Shown here: positions 56,108-64,000 of the stretch, one piece after another
Layout: every line of letters begins with the position of its first letter
Position numbering within the stretch: position 1 is the stretch's first letter
Origin: Arthrobacter pascens
GTDB lineage: Bacteria; Actinomycetota; Actinomycetes; Actinomycetales; Micrococcaceae
Reading direction: 5' to 3'
Assembly: GCF_030816475.1 (NCBI RefSeq)
Contig: NZ_JAUSXF010000001.1
Location: forward strand, 2,790,001-2,854,000
Length of the DNA: 64,000 bases
Translations under genes and position numbers: made by a program
Notes under the pieces: model-generated
The model's database searches: none
The model's input: only the letters and a program-made list of their open reading frames with translations
Told to the model about the DNA's origin: nothing

Positions 56108-58390
56108 CTAGGCTCCTTTGCCAGTGGTGGTTGGATCCCCGTTTGTTGGATCCGCGTTTGTTGGATCCCCGTTTGTTGGGTCCCCGGCGGCGGGGCCGGT
56201 TCCTGGGGGTGTTTCCGGGTGGATGGTGGCGACCACCTGGTCAACCTTCACAAGGTCGCCGGACCTGATGCTGATGTGGACAGTACCGTCCAGCGGCGCC
56301 AGAAGTTGATGTTCCATCTTCATAGCCTCCACGGAGAGCAGCACCTGTCCGGCTTTCACGGTGTCGCCGTCGCGCACCGGAACTGACACCACGGTTCCGG
56401 GCATCGGCGAGCGCACCGCCGGGTCCGCGGTTCCCTCCTCGCGTTCGATGGCAGCCAGCACACGGGCCAGCCGCGATTCACGGGTGAGCACCTCAAGCCG
56501 GCAGGACCAGCCGCCGTTGCCTACGTAGACGGTCAGGGGGTTCCCCTCCCGCGGGCTTTCTTGCAGGGGCGGGCCAAGGGCGAACCTCAGTTCCCCGCCG
56601 TCGATCTCCAGGAACACGTTGTCATCCGAGAGCCCGATGACGTTCACCAGGTGCTCTGCGCCCCCGTTTACTCTTACTCTGGCGTCCCCCGTGCCGCTGT
56701 TGCCCTGCCAGGTGACTGCCACGGTGGACATCGTGCCGTCGGGGACGCCGAAGCTCTTCGTCCAGGGGGCGCGTGTACCCAGGCGCCAGCCTTCGACGGT
56801 ATTCCACGGGGAGTGCACCGACGCCGGAGGCCCGGCCAGGATCCGGAGCTGCATGGCTGCGGCGATGAGTTCGGCATCGCCGACCTGGCGGAAGCTGAAG
56901 TGCGGCATCTTGCGCTCGATCAGGCCGGTGTCGAGCCGGCCGGCCCTGACGTCAGGGTCGTTGATCAGCAGGCGCAGGTATTCGACGTTCGTGTCGATGC
57001 CCAGCACCGTGTAGCGCCCGAGTGCCTCGTCCAGTTTGTCCAGCGCGGCTCCTCGGTCCTGGCCCCAGGCAATGACCTTGGAGACCATGGGATCGTAGTC
57101 GCTGGAGATCATGAGTCCCGCCAGCAGCGAGGAATCGATCCGGACGGCAGGGTCCGCCGGCGCCTGGGTACGCCCATGGTGCGAGCCGGTGAGACTGCCC
57201 CGCTCATCCAGGAGCACTACCTCGCCGGCCGACGGCAGGAAGTTCCGTTCCGGGACCTCGGCGTAGACACGCGCCTCCACGGCGTGACCGTTGAGGACGA
57301 CGTCGGCCTGTGCCACGGTCAGCTGCTCACCCGCGGCGATGCGCACCTGCCATTCGACCAGGTCGACGCCGGTGACCATTTCCGTGACGGGATGTTCGAC
57401 CTGCAGCCGGGTGTTCATCTCCATGAAGAAGAACTCGTCCGGCGCGTCGTCCGAGACCAGGAACTCCACAGTGCCGGCCCCACGGTAGTTGACGCTGCGG
57501 GCCGCGTTGCAGGCGGCTTCTCCGATCCGGGCGCGGGTGGCGCCGCCATTATCCAGCGATTCCAGGAGCGGTGACGGTGCCTCCTCGATGACCTTCTGGT
57601 GCCGGCGCTGCAGGGAGCATTCACGCTCGCCAAGGAAGATGACATTGCCGTGGTTGTCCGCCAGGACCTGCACTTCGATGTGTCGCGGCGCCTTGATCAG
57701 CCGTTCCAGGAACAGGGTGTCGTCGCCGAATGCGCTGGCCGCCACGCGGCGGGCCGCAGCCAGGGTGGCCTGCAGTTCTTCGGGACGCTCCACAACATGC
57801 ATGCCCTTGCCGCCGCCGCCCGCGGAGGGCTTGATGAGCAGCGGAAAGCCGACGCCGGATGCGGCCTCGGCCAGCTCGGCATCAGTCAGGCCCGGCCGCG
57901 CGATGCCCGGGACCACGGGAACCCCGTACCCTGCCACGTGGTTCTTTGACCGGATCTTGTCGCCCATGATGTTCAGCGCCTCGACGCCGGGACCGATGAA
58001 AGTGATGCCTGCCTTTTCCAGTGCCCGGGCAAAGTCCACGTTCTCGCTCAGGAAGCCGTAGCCGGGGTGGACGGCATCGGCGCCGGTGTCCCGGCATGCC
58101 TGGATGATGGCTTCGGTCTTGAGGTAGCTCTCGGAGGCGGCGGCGGGGCCGATCAGCACCGCTGTGTCCGCCTCGCGCACGTGCCGGGCGCCGGCGTCGG
58201 CCTCGCTGTAAACGGCGACGGAACGGATGCCCAGGGTGCGCAGGGTCCGGATCACGCGACAGGCAATCTCGCCCCGGTTGGCCACAAGGACGGTGTTGAA
58301 CAGCGCAGGATCGAACTGGGCAGGATTGAACGGTGCAGGCTCGGCTGCACTCTGGGGCATGTGGGGTGCTTGGCTCATGTGCTGGCTCAC
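56108..58390 (-). CDS. Acyl-CoA carboxylase biotin-carboxylase/BCCP subunit
   Basis: 760 residues; the GTG at 58390 overlaps the carboxyltransferase stop (GTGA). Order: ATP-grasp biotin carboxylase ([48 protein letters not shown]), a linker domain, and a biotinyl domain with [10 protein letters not shown] near residue 700. The C-terminal tail is a Gly/Asp/Pro/Thr-rich repeat (GDPTN-type units). With the adjoining carboxyltransferase it would carboxylate 3-methylcrotonyl-CoA or a related acyl-CoA. Confidence 0.94.
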   Translation of the reverse strand: MSQHMSQAPHMPQSAAEPAPFNPAQFDPALFNTVLVANRGEIACRVIRTLRTLGIRSVAVYSEADAGARHVREADTAVLIGPAAASESYLKTEAIIQACRDTGADAVHPGYGFLSENVDFARALEKAGITFIGPGVEALNIMGDKIRSKNHVAGYGVPVVPGIARPGLTDAELAEAASGVGFPLLIKPSAGGGGKGMHVVERPEELQATLAAARRVAASAFGDDTLFLERLIKAPRHIEVQVLADNHGNVIFLGERECSLQRRHQKVIEEAPSPLLESLDNGGATRARIGEAACNAARSVNYRGAGTVEFLVSDDAPDEFFFMEMNTRLQVEHPVTEMVTGVDLVEWQVRIAAGEQLTVAQADVVLNGHAVEARVYAEVPERNFLPSAGEVVLLDERGSLTGSHHGRTQAPADPAVRIDSSLLAGLMISSDYDPMVSKVIAWGQDRGAALDKLDEALGRYTVLGIDTNVEYLRLLINDPDVRAGRLDTGLIERKMPHFSFRQVGDAELIAAAMQLRILAGPPASVHSPWNTVEGWRLGTRAPWTKSFGVPDGTMSTVAVTWQGNSGTGDARVRVNGGAEHLVNVIGLSDDNVFLEIDGGELRFALGPPLQESPREGNPLTVYVGNGGWSCRLEVLTRESRLARVLAAIEREEGTADPAVRSPMPGTVVSVPVRDGDTVKAGQVLLSVEAMKMEHQLLAPLDGTVHISIRSGDLVKVDQVVATIHPETPPGTGPAAGDPTNGDPTNADPTNGDPTTTGKGA
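56128..56185 (-). repeat. 15-bp tandem repeat in the carboxylase tail
   Basis: Four imperfect copies of a 15-base unit built on GTTTGTTGGATCC encode [10 protein letters not shown] repeats at the C terminus of the biotin-carboxylase subunit. The period is a multiple of three, so length can change without loss of frame. Confidence 0.85.
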
Positions 58391-59994
58391 ATCCTGAAGA
58401 GGCCGAAGGAGGTCTCCGGCAGCTGGGCGCGGGAAACGACGTCGAGCGCCAGCCCCAGGACGGTGCGGGTGTCAGCGGGGTCGATCACGCCGTCATCCCA
58501 TAGCCGGGCCGTGGAGTAATACGGGCTGCCCTGCTCCTCATACTGCTGCCTGATCGGGGCCTTGAAAGCTTCCTCGTCCTCGGCGGGCCAGTCCTGGCCC
58601 GCCGTCTGGTACTGGTCCCGCTTAACGGTGGCCAGCACGCTGGACGCCTGGTTGCCGCCCATCACCGATATCCGGGATGCAGGCCACATCCACAGGAAAC
58701 GCGGTGAATAGGCCCGGCCGCACATGGAGTAGTTGCCCGCGCCGAAGGATCCGCCAATCACCACCGTCAGCTTGGGCACCCGGGCCGTGGCCACGGCAGT
58801 GACCATCTTGGCGCCGTTCTTGGCGATGCCGCCTTGCTCGGAGTCCTTGCCCACCATGAAGCCCGAGATGTTCTGCAGGAAAACCAGCGGGATGCCGCGC
58901 TGGTCGCACAACTCGATGAAGTGCGCGCCCTTGAGGGAGGACTCACTGAACAGCACGCCGTTGTTGGCCACAATGCCCACCGGGTGGCCGTGCAGCCTGG
59001 CGAAGCCGGTGACCAGGGTGGCGCCGTATTCCTTCTTGAATTCGTGGAACCTGCTGCCGTCCACCAGCCGGGCTATAACCTCGCGCACGTCGTACGGCGC
59101 GTTGACGTCCGTGGGCACCGCACCGTAGAGCCCGGCGGGATCGACGGCGGGTTCGACGGCGGCATCGACATCCCAGGCGGGCGCGGCCGGGCGGGGCAGG
59201 GTGGCCACGATGTCGCGGATGATCTGCAGGGCGTGTTCGTCGTTTTCGGCCAGATGATCCGTGACGCCGGAAATCCTGGAATGGACCTCGCCCCCGCCCA
59301 GTTCCTCCGCAGTGACGATTTCGCCGATGGCCGCCTTCACGAGCGGCGGCCCGCCCAGGAAGATGGTGCCCTGGTTGCGGACAATGACTGTTTCGTCGCT
59401 CATGGCCGGCACGTAGGCGCCCCCGGCTGTGCAGGAGCCCATCACTGACGCGATCTGCGGGATCTTGGCAGCGGACAGCCGCGCCTGGTTGAAAAAGATC
59501 CGGCCGAAGTGCTCCTTGTCAGGGAAGACCTCATCCTGTTTGGGCAGGAAGGCCCCGCCGGAGTCCACCAGGTAGATGCACGGCAAACGGTTTTCGAAGG
59601 CAATTTCCTGCGCCCTCAAGTGCTTCTTTACCGTCATGGGATAGTAGGTGCCGCCTTTGACCGTGGCGTCGTTGGAGATCACCAGCACATGGCGGCCGTG
59701 GACCAGCCCGATTCCGGTGATGACCCCTGCCCCCGGGGAGTCGTCGTCATACATTCCGTTGGCGGCGAGCGCCCCGATCTCCAGGAACGGGCTGCCGTCA
59801 TCCAGCAACCGGTCGATGCGTTCGCGGGGCAGGAGCTTCCCCCTGGCCACGTGGCGCTCACGCGACTTTTCCGGCCCGCCCTGCGCAGTCCGGGCCAGCC
59901 TGTCCCGCAGCTCTTCCGCGAGCACCTGCTGCGCTTTGCTGTTTGCGGCGAAAGACTCGCTGGATGCGTCAAGCCGGCTGACGAGGGTCTCCAT
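58387..59994 (-). CDS. Acyl-CoA carboxylase carboxyltransferase subunit
   Basis: 535 residues. The N- and C-terminal crotonase-like halves are visible: [62 protein letters not shown] in parts, and the second-half [41 protein letters not shown] in parts. This matches methylcrotonyl- or related acyl-CoA carboxylase beta chains. It is first of the operon and divergent from the TetR gene; two candidate operators lie 48-89 bases upstream of its ATG. Confidence 0.94.
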   Translation of the reverse strand: METLVSRLDASSESFAANSKAQQVLAEELRDRLARTAQGGPEKSRERHVARGKLLPRERIDRLLDDGSPFLEIGALAANGMYDDDSPGAGVITGIGLVHGRHVLVISNDATVKGGTYYPMTVKKHLRAQEIAFENRLPCIYLVDSGGAFLPKQDEVFPDKEHFGRIFFNQARLSAAKIPQIASVMGSCTAGGAYVPAMSDETVIVRNQGTIFLGGPPLVKAAIGEIVTAEELGGGEVHSRISGVTDHLAENDEHALQIIRDIVATLPRPAAPAWDVDAAVEPAVDPAGLYGAVPTDVNAPYDVREVIARLVDGSRFHEFKKEYGATLVTGFARLHGHPVGIVANNGVLFSESSLKGAHFIELCDQRGIPLVFLQNISGFMVGKDSEQGGIAKNGAKMVTAVATARVPKLTVVIGGSFGAGNYSMCGRAYSPRFLWMWPASRISVMGGNQASSVLATVKRDQYQTAGQDWPAEDEEAFKAPIRQQYEEQGSPYYSTARLWDDGVIDPADTRTVLGLALDVVSRAQLPETSFGLFRM

Positions 59995-60041
59995 GGACTG
60001 GATCCGTTCCTGTTCCGTTCAAAGCCGTAAAAGGCAACTCG

Positions 60042-60083
60042 GTTAGTGCTCAGTAACTGGGATTTAGGTTAGTCTCTATTAAC
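60042..60083. promoter_or_regulatory. Two TetR operator candidates in the divergent promoter
   Basis: GTTAGTGCTCAGTAAC (60042-60057) and GTTAGTCTCTATTAAC (60068-60083) both fit the dyad GTTAnTnnnnAnTAAC and are 26 bases apart centre to centre, between the carboxyltransferase start at 59994 and the TetR GTG at 60139. Paired sites sharing a dyad next to a divergent TetR gene are characteristic of local regulators. Confidence 0.72.
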
Positions 60084-60138
60084 TGTGATGTCCAACACGT
60101 AGCAGCCAAGCTAGAATTTTCAGGTCCGAGGAGGAAAT

Positions 60139-60864
60139 GTGCCCACCACCCAGGCCCGGCAATCAGAGCAGCGCAGCGCTTTGGTGCAACCTGGCCAGTT
60201 AGCCCAATCAACACAGCCAGGCCAATCAACCCAGCCAAGCCAATCAACGCAGCCGGCCCAGGCGACCCAGCGCAGCCAGGCCAAGGAGAACCGGCGCCAG
60301 GCGCTGCTGGCGGCGGCAGCCTCCCTGTTCGCCGTGAACGGATTCAACCGCGTGTCGCTGGAGGACCTGGGCGCGGCTGCCGGGGTCAGCGGACCTGCGG
60401 TGTACCGGCACTTCTCCGGCAAGCAGGCTGTCCTGGGCGACCTTCTGCTCACCGTGAGCCGTGAACTGCTCGACGGCGGCCGGCGGGTGGTGGCCGAATC
60501 GGCAGATCCACTCGTGGCCTTGGGCCGGCTGGTGGAATTCCAGGTGGACTTTGCGCTGGGCAAGCCCGACGTGATCCGCGTCCAGGACCGGGACTTCAGC
60601 AACCTCACCGAACAGGACCAGGCCGAGGTGCGGGCTTTGCAGCGCAACTATGTCGAGGTATGGGTTGAGGTCCTTGCGGCACTGCATCCCGACACCGACG
60701 CCGCAGATCTCCGGATGCGCGCCCATGCCACCTTCGGCCTCATCAACTCCACGCCCCATTCGGTCCGCAGCCATGGCCGCAGGATGGCGCCCAAGACCGC
60801 CAGGCCGCTACTGGAGAGCATGGCCCTGGCTGCCCTCACGGTTGACGCAAGGCCGGCCTCCTAG
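60139..60864 (+). CDS. TetR-family regulator of branched-chain catabolism
   Basis: 241 residues from GTG at 60139 (GGAGGAA upstream). The first 45 residues are Gln/Ser/Pro-rich repeats (QSTQPGQSTQPSQ), unlike typical TetR proteins. The HTH is QALLAAAASLFAVNGFNRVSLEDLGAAAGVSGPAVYRHFSGKQAVLGDLL in parts. The ligand-binding domain follows with a TetR_C-like arrangement. By position it controls the divergent carboxylase operon, perhaps with acyl-CoA as effector; not shown by sequence. Confidence 0.9.
   Translation: MPTTQARQSEQRSALVQPGQLAQSTQPGQSTQPSQSTQPAQATQRSQAKENRRQALLAAAASLFAVNGFNRVSLEDLGAAAGVSGPAVYRHFSGKQAVLGDLLLTVSRELLDGGRRVVAESADPLVALGRLVEFQVDFALGKPDVIRVQDRDFSNLTEQDQAEVRALQRNYVEVWVEVLAALHPDTDAADLRMRAHATFGLINSTPHSVRSHGRRMAPKTARPLLESMALAALTVDARPAS
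60204..60257 (+). repeat. 18-bp tandem repeat encoding the TetR N-terminal tail
   Basis: Three copies starting at 60204, 60222 and 60240 with core CCAATCAAC encode GQSTQP/SQSTQP units. The sequence preserves frame. Confidence 0.8.
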
Positions 60865-60891
60865 CAGGCACGACTCCTAGCACGTACGAAC

Positions 60892-60944
60892 GGCCCGGAC
60901 CCGCATGAGCGTTGCCGGGCAGCAACGCTCATGCGGGCGCGGGC
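60892..60944. terminator. Bidirectional hairpin between the TetR gene and the oxoacid dehydrogenase operon
   Basis: A perfect 16-bp stem (60900-60915 with 60922-60937, loop of 6) lies between the two convergent stops, extended by a weaker GGCCCG/CGGGCC outer pair. It would stop transcription from both sides. Confidence 0.85.
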
Positions 60945-60975
60945 CGCTTGTGAGGCGGAGGCGGAGCCTGGCCGC

Positions 60976-62529
60976 CTAGATCATCGTCAGGACCATGCCG
61001 GGTTCGGCCAGGATCATGCCGACGTCGGCCAGGAACCTCGAGCCCTGCTCCCCGTCCACGAGCCGGTGGTCAAAGGACAGGCTCAGTGTCATGGCCTGGC
61101 GCAGGGCCACCTCGCCGCGATACTCCCAGGGAGCCTTCCGCACGGCTCCCACGGCCAGGATGGCTGCCTCGCCGGGGTTGAGGATGGGCGTTCCTGCATC
61201 GATGCCGAAGACCCCGATGTTGGTGATGGAGATGGTGCCGCCGGACAGCTCGGCCGGCGATGTCTTGCCGGCCCGGGCAGTCTCGGTCAGTCCTGTCAGG
61301 GCTTCGGACAGTTCCGTCAGGGAAAGGGTGTCTGCGTCCTTGATGTTCGGTACGGTCAGTCCGCGGGGCGTTGCCGCGGCGATGCCCAGGTTCACGTAAT
61401 TGAACTGCACGATCTCCTGGCTGGCATCGTCCCACCGTGAGTTCAACGTGGGGTTCCGACGGAGCGCAATCAGTACTGCCTTGGCCACCAGTGTCAGCGG
61501 CGTGAGCTTGTACCCGGCAAAAGCGTTGCTTGCCTTCAGCCTGGCGAGCAGGTCCATGGCGGGCGTGACATCAACGGTCAGGAACTCGGTCACGTGCGGG
61601 GCGGTGAATGCGCTGGCGACCATGGCTGCAGCGGTGAACTTGCGTACTCCCTTGATGGGCGTGCGGATCTCCCGCTCCCGAACAGCGCCCGCGCCGGCAG
61701 CCGTTCCCTGCCCGTCCCTGGCCGGGGTAGGGTACTCGGCCGCCGCGGGAAGTTCCCCGCCGCCGACAAAGTCCAGGACGTCGTCCCGGGTGATCAGCCC
61801 GTCCGGCCCGCTGCCTTTAACCTCTGCCAATTCCACGCCAAGATCCTTGGCCAGCTTCCGCACCGGGGGTGTGGACCTGGGCCGTTCACCCGCGGGGGCA
61901 CCTCGGGTTTCCGGAACATGAGGCTCCGGAACAGGTGCCACCGGGGCTTGCACCGTACCCGCTGGCAACGCGCCGGCAGACGCAGTGCCTGAAGACACAG
62001 TGCCCGCAGACGGAGTGCCCGCAGACGCAAAAGTGCGGGCGGCAGGGGCGCTTGCGGCGGCACCGGGGGCGGCAAGAGCGCGGGGCCGCCGGACCGGCCG
62101 CCCTGAACTTTCGACGACGGCGCCGTACCCGACCAGGTTCGGCTGCCTGGTGGGCGTCCCCGCTTCAGCCGTCTCGGCGCCGGTGCTGCCAGTGCCTGAG
62201 CTGGCGGCCGACCCGGCCCGTCCACCCTGTGTGTCCGCCGCGGCGGGCCTGGCAGCGGAAGGCGATTCGCCGCCGTCGTCCGCTACCTCGAAGGAGACGA
62301 TCGGCTTGCCCACCTCCACGATGGTCCCGGGCTGTTCGTGGAGGGCCGTGATAACCCCCGCGAATGGTGACGGCAGTTCCACCACGGCCTTGGCGGTTTC
62401 AACCTCGGCAATGACCTGGTTGAGGCTGACGGTGTCGCCGACTCCTACCTTCCAGCTGAGGATTTCGGATTCCGTGAGGCCTTCGCCGAGATCCGGGAGC
62501 CTGAATTCCTTGATCATGGTGGCGTTCAC
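60976..62529 (-). CDS. Dihydrolipoamide acyltransferase (E2) of a 2-oxoacid dehydrogenase
   Basis: 517 residues. A lipoyl domain with lipoylated Lys47 in EVETAKAVVE, a long Ala/Pro/Ser-rich linker (about 100-210), a peripheral subunit-binding domain (TPPVRKLAKDLGVELAEVKGSGPDGLITRDDVL in parts) and the catalytic domain ending with SFDHRLVDGEQGSRFL. Two putative starts (MNATMIK or M5). Coupled to E1 beta (ATGA). Its neighbours and the carboxylase operon suggest a branched-chain 2-oxoacid dehydrogenase rather than pyruvate. Confidence 0.93.
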   Translation of the reverse strand: MNATMIKEFRLPDLGEGLTESEILSWKVGVGDTVSLNQVIAEVETAKAVVELPSPFAGVITALHEQPGTIVEVGKPIVSFEVADDGGESPSAARPAAADTQGGRAGSAASSGTGSTGAETAEAGTPTRQPNLVGYGAVVESSGRPVRRPRALAAPGAAASAPAARTFASAGTPSAGTVSSGTASAGALPAGTVQAPVAPVPEPHVPETRGAPAGERPRSTPPVRKLAKDLGVELAEVKGSGPDGLITRDDVLDFVGGGELPAAAEYPTPARDGQGTAAGAGAVREREIRTPIKGVRKFTAAAMVASAFTAPHVTEFLTVDVTPAMDLLARLKASNAFAGYKLTPLTLVAKAVLIALRRNPTLNSRWDDASQEIVQFNYVNLGIAAATPRGLTVPNIKDADTLSLTELSEALTGLTETARAGKTSPAELSGGTISITNIGVFGIDAGTPILNPGEAAILAVGAVRKAPWEYRGEVALRQAMTLSLSFDHRLVDGEQGSRFLADVGMILAEPGMVLTMI

Positions 62530-63536
62530 CCTTCCAGCCCGCTGAGCGAGTTCGGACGGCCAAGGGCGCGGTCCACACCGTCAAGGATCCTGTCGAGGCC
62601 GGGAAGGTGATGCATTTCCAACTTTGAGTACGGGTACGGGATGTCGAAGCCGGTGACCCGGACCGGCGCGGCTTCCAGGTGGTAGAAGCAGCGTTCGGTG
62701 ATGCTGGCTGCCACCTCTGCTCCGAGGCCGCCCGACTGGCCCGCTTCGTGGGTGACCACCAGGCGGCCCGTCTTCCGCACGGATGCTTCGAGGGTGGCGT
62801 AGTCCACTGGTGCCAGCGAGCGCAGGTCGATGACCTCGATGGAGATGCCCTCGTCAGCGGCGGCCGTGGCGGCATCCCGGGCGGTCTTGACCAAGGGGCC
62901 GTAGGCCACGAGCGTCACGTCGGCGCCTTCGGTGAGCACGCGCGCCTTGTCCATGGGCAGGGCAGAGCCGGGATCAAGGGACTCGTCGACCTCGCCCTTG
63001 TCGTGATAGCGCCGCTTGGGTTCGAAATAGAGGACGGGGTCGTCGCAGGAGATTGCCTGCTGGATCATGGTATGCGCGTCCTGCGGGTTGGAGACGCTCA
63101 CCACCCGGAGCCCGGATGTATGGGTGAAGTAGGCCTCCGGCGATTCGGAGTGGTGTTCGGGCGAGCCGATTCCGCCCCCGAAGGGCACGCGGATGGTGAT
63201 GGGCATCTTCACAGCGCCCTGGGTCCGGTAGTGCATCTTGGCGACCTGGCTGACGATCTGGTCGAAGGCCGGGTAGATGAAGCCGTCGAACTGGATTTCC
63301 ACCACGGGCCGGTAGCCGCGGTAGGCCAGGCCGACGGCGGTGCCCACAATGGCCGACTCGGCCAGGGGCGTATCCACCACGCGGTGCTTGCCGAAGTCTT
63401 TCTGGAGGCCGTCGGTCACCCGGAACACACCGCCGAGGGTCCCGATGTCCTCCCCCAGCAGGATGACCTTGGGATCGTTCTCGAGTGATTTGCGCAGGCC
63501 GGCGTTAATGGCACGGGCAAACGTCATCTGGGTCAT
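62526..63536 (-). CDS. 2-oxoacid dehydrogenase E1 beta subunit
   Basis: 336 residues. Transketolase-type pyrimidine domain with LLGEDIGTLGGVFRVTDGLQKDFG in parts, PLAESAIVGTAVGLAYRGYRPVVEIQF in parts and YRTQGAVKMPITIRVPFGGG in parts. The C-terminal region (APVRVTGFDIPYPYSKLEMHHLPG) is typical. Pairs with E1 alpha, with a one-base overlap, and feeds E2. Confidence 0.94.
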   Translation of the reverse strand: MTQMTFARAINAGLRKSLENDPKVILLGEDIGTLGGVFRVTDGLQKDFGKHRVVDTPLAESAIVGTAVGLAYRGYRPVVEIQFDGFIYPAFDQIVSQVAKMHYRTQGAVKMPITIRVPFGGGIGSPEHHSESPEAYFTHTSGLRVVSVSNPQDAHTMIQQAISCDDPVLYFEPKRRYHDKGEVDESLDPGSALPMDKARVLTEGADVTLVAYGPLVKTARDAATAAADEGISIEVIDLRSLAPVDYATLEASVRKTGRLVVTHEAGQSGGLGAEVAASITERCFYHLEAAPVRVTGFDIPYPYSKLEMHHLPGLDRILDGVDRALGRPNSLSGLEG

Positions 63537-64000
63537 CAGCGTGCACCTTCTTCTGAAACGGCTCCTGCGGGATCACCAAAGGAAGCCAGGTAACGTGAGT
63601 AGTGGTCCTGCTGACGGTCCAGCCAGGTGTTCGGTGAGCTGTAGACATGCTTGAAAATATCCAGCGGCTCCGGGTCAGGCATGGTGGTGCAGCCCAAGCG
63701 CATCTCCCGGGCCACGGCATCCGCCTTCGCCTGGACGAGCTGCCGCAGTTCATCGGTGAGGAGGCCCTTGCGGTCCAGGAGGGACTCGAGGCGGGAAATG
63801 GGGTCCTTGGCTGCCCAGTCCTCCAACTCGTTGGCGTCGCGGTAGCGGGTGGGGTCATCGGCCGTGGTGTGCGGGCCCATGCGGTATGTGACGGCTTCGA
63901 TGAAGGTCGGTCCGCCGCCGCGCCTGGCACGGTCAAGGGCAACGCGGGTCGCGGCCATCACGGCCAGGACATCGTTGCCGTCCACCCGCATGCTCGGAAT
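63536..64000 (-). CDS. 2-oxoacid dehydrogenase E1 alpha subunit (partial)
   Basis: The C-terminal 150 or so residues, cut by the right edge. RVDGNDVLAVMAATRVALDRAR and YRMGPHTTADDPTRYRD (the phosphorylation-loop region) are typical of branched-chain and pyruvate E1 alpha chains. The N-terminal thiamine-binding half lies outside. First or early gene of the E1 alpha-E1 beta-E2 operon. Confidence 0.9.
   Translation of the reverse strand: MPSMRVDGNDVLAVMAATRVALDRARRGGGPTFIEAVTYRMGPHTTADDPTRYRDANELEDWAAKDPISRLESLLDRKGLLTDELRQLVQAKADAVAREMRLGCTTMPDPEPLDIFKHVYSSPNTWLDRQQDHYSRYLASFGDPAGAVSEEGAR

Overview
The window is high-GC actinobacterial chromosome. Gene order (rimP-nusA-ylxR-infB-rbfA-truB-ribF-rpsO-pnp-M16 peptidase on one strand), heavy use of GTG/TTG starts, DUF222/HNH '13E12'-type and DUF4439 proteins, and a dxr-rip-ispG-GNAT-proS neighbourhood all fit a Micrococcaceae genome of the Arthrobacter/Pseudarthrobacter type. 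The genus is inferred from gene content and style, not from a marker search. No rRNA, tRNA, CRISPR array, insertion sequence or prophage was found.

Layout. 1-7.4 kb: molybdenum-cofactor cluster (moaB partial, moaC, moeA, a membrane-anchored sulfite-oxidase-fold molybdoenzyme and a two-component system on the minus strand; moaA-moaD divergent). 7.5-11.6 kb: accessory stretch with a DUF222/HNH gene broken by one stop codon, a LuxR-type regulator carrying a 30-bp tandem repeat, and two small unknown genes. 11.6-15.9 kb: M16 peptidase, pnp, rpsO. 16.1-18.2 kb: kynA-kynU tryptophan catabolism. 18.2-30.8 kb: the ribF-truB-rbfA-infB-nusA-rimP translation block, with a plus-strand aminotransferase, a minus-strand thioredoxin/deaminase pair and a frameshifted ScyD-like gene embedded. 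A large inverted-repeat element lies between infB and rbfA. 30.9-36.6 kb: DUF4439, VIT1-like transporter, APH-like kinase, PLP decarboxylase, TSUP permease. 36.6-48.2 kb: proS, an ABC exporter with its TetR regulator, a lipoprotein, and the ispG/rip/dxr isoprenoid block. A SatD-like regulator plus membrane partner is inserted in that block. 48.4-51.9 kb: a substrate-binding/VWA fusion protein and a lipase-maturation-factor protein. 51.9-64 kb: branched-chain amino-acid catabolism (acyl-CoA carboxylase, acyl-CoA dehydrogenase, CoA transferase, MaoC hydratase, CitE-like lyase), a divergent TetR regulator, and a branched-chain 2-oxoacid dehydrogenase operon running off the right edge.

How the genes work together. 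MoaA/MoaC/MoaD/MoeA/MoaB would make the cofactor used by the linked molybdoenzyme, and the overlapping histidine kinase and response regulator may control that export/redox system. At the right end the oxoacid dehydrogenase would feed acyl-CoAs into the carboxylase/dehydrogenase operon, and two matching 16-bp inverted repeats in the divergent promoter are good operator candidates for the TetR protein.

Most notable: (1) the SatD-like/membrane pair preceded by four GGCTGAT heptamers in exact two-fold symmetry; (2) the 171-bp nested inverted-repeat element between infB and rbfA; (3) a five-helix molybdoenzyme with an internal twin-arginine motif; (4) two recently broken genes; (5) recurrent in-frame minisatellites in protein linkers.
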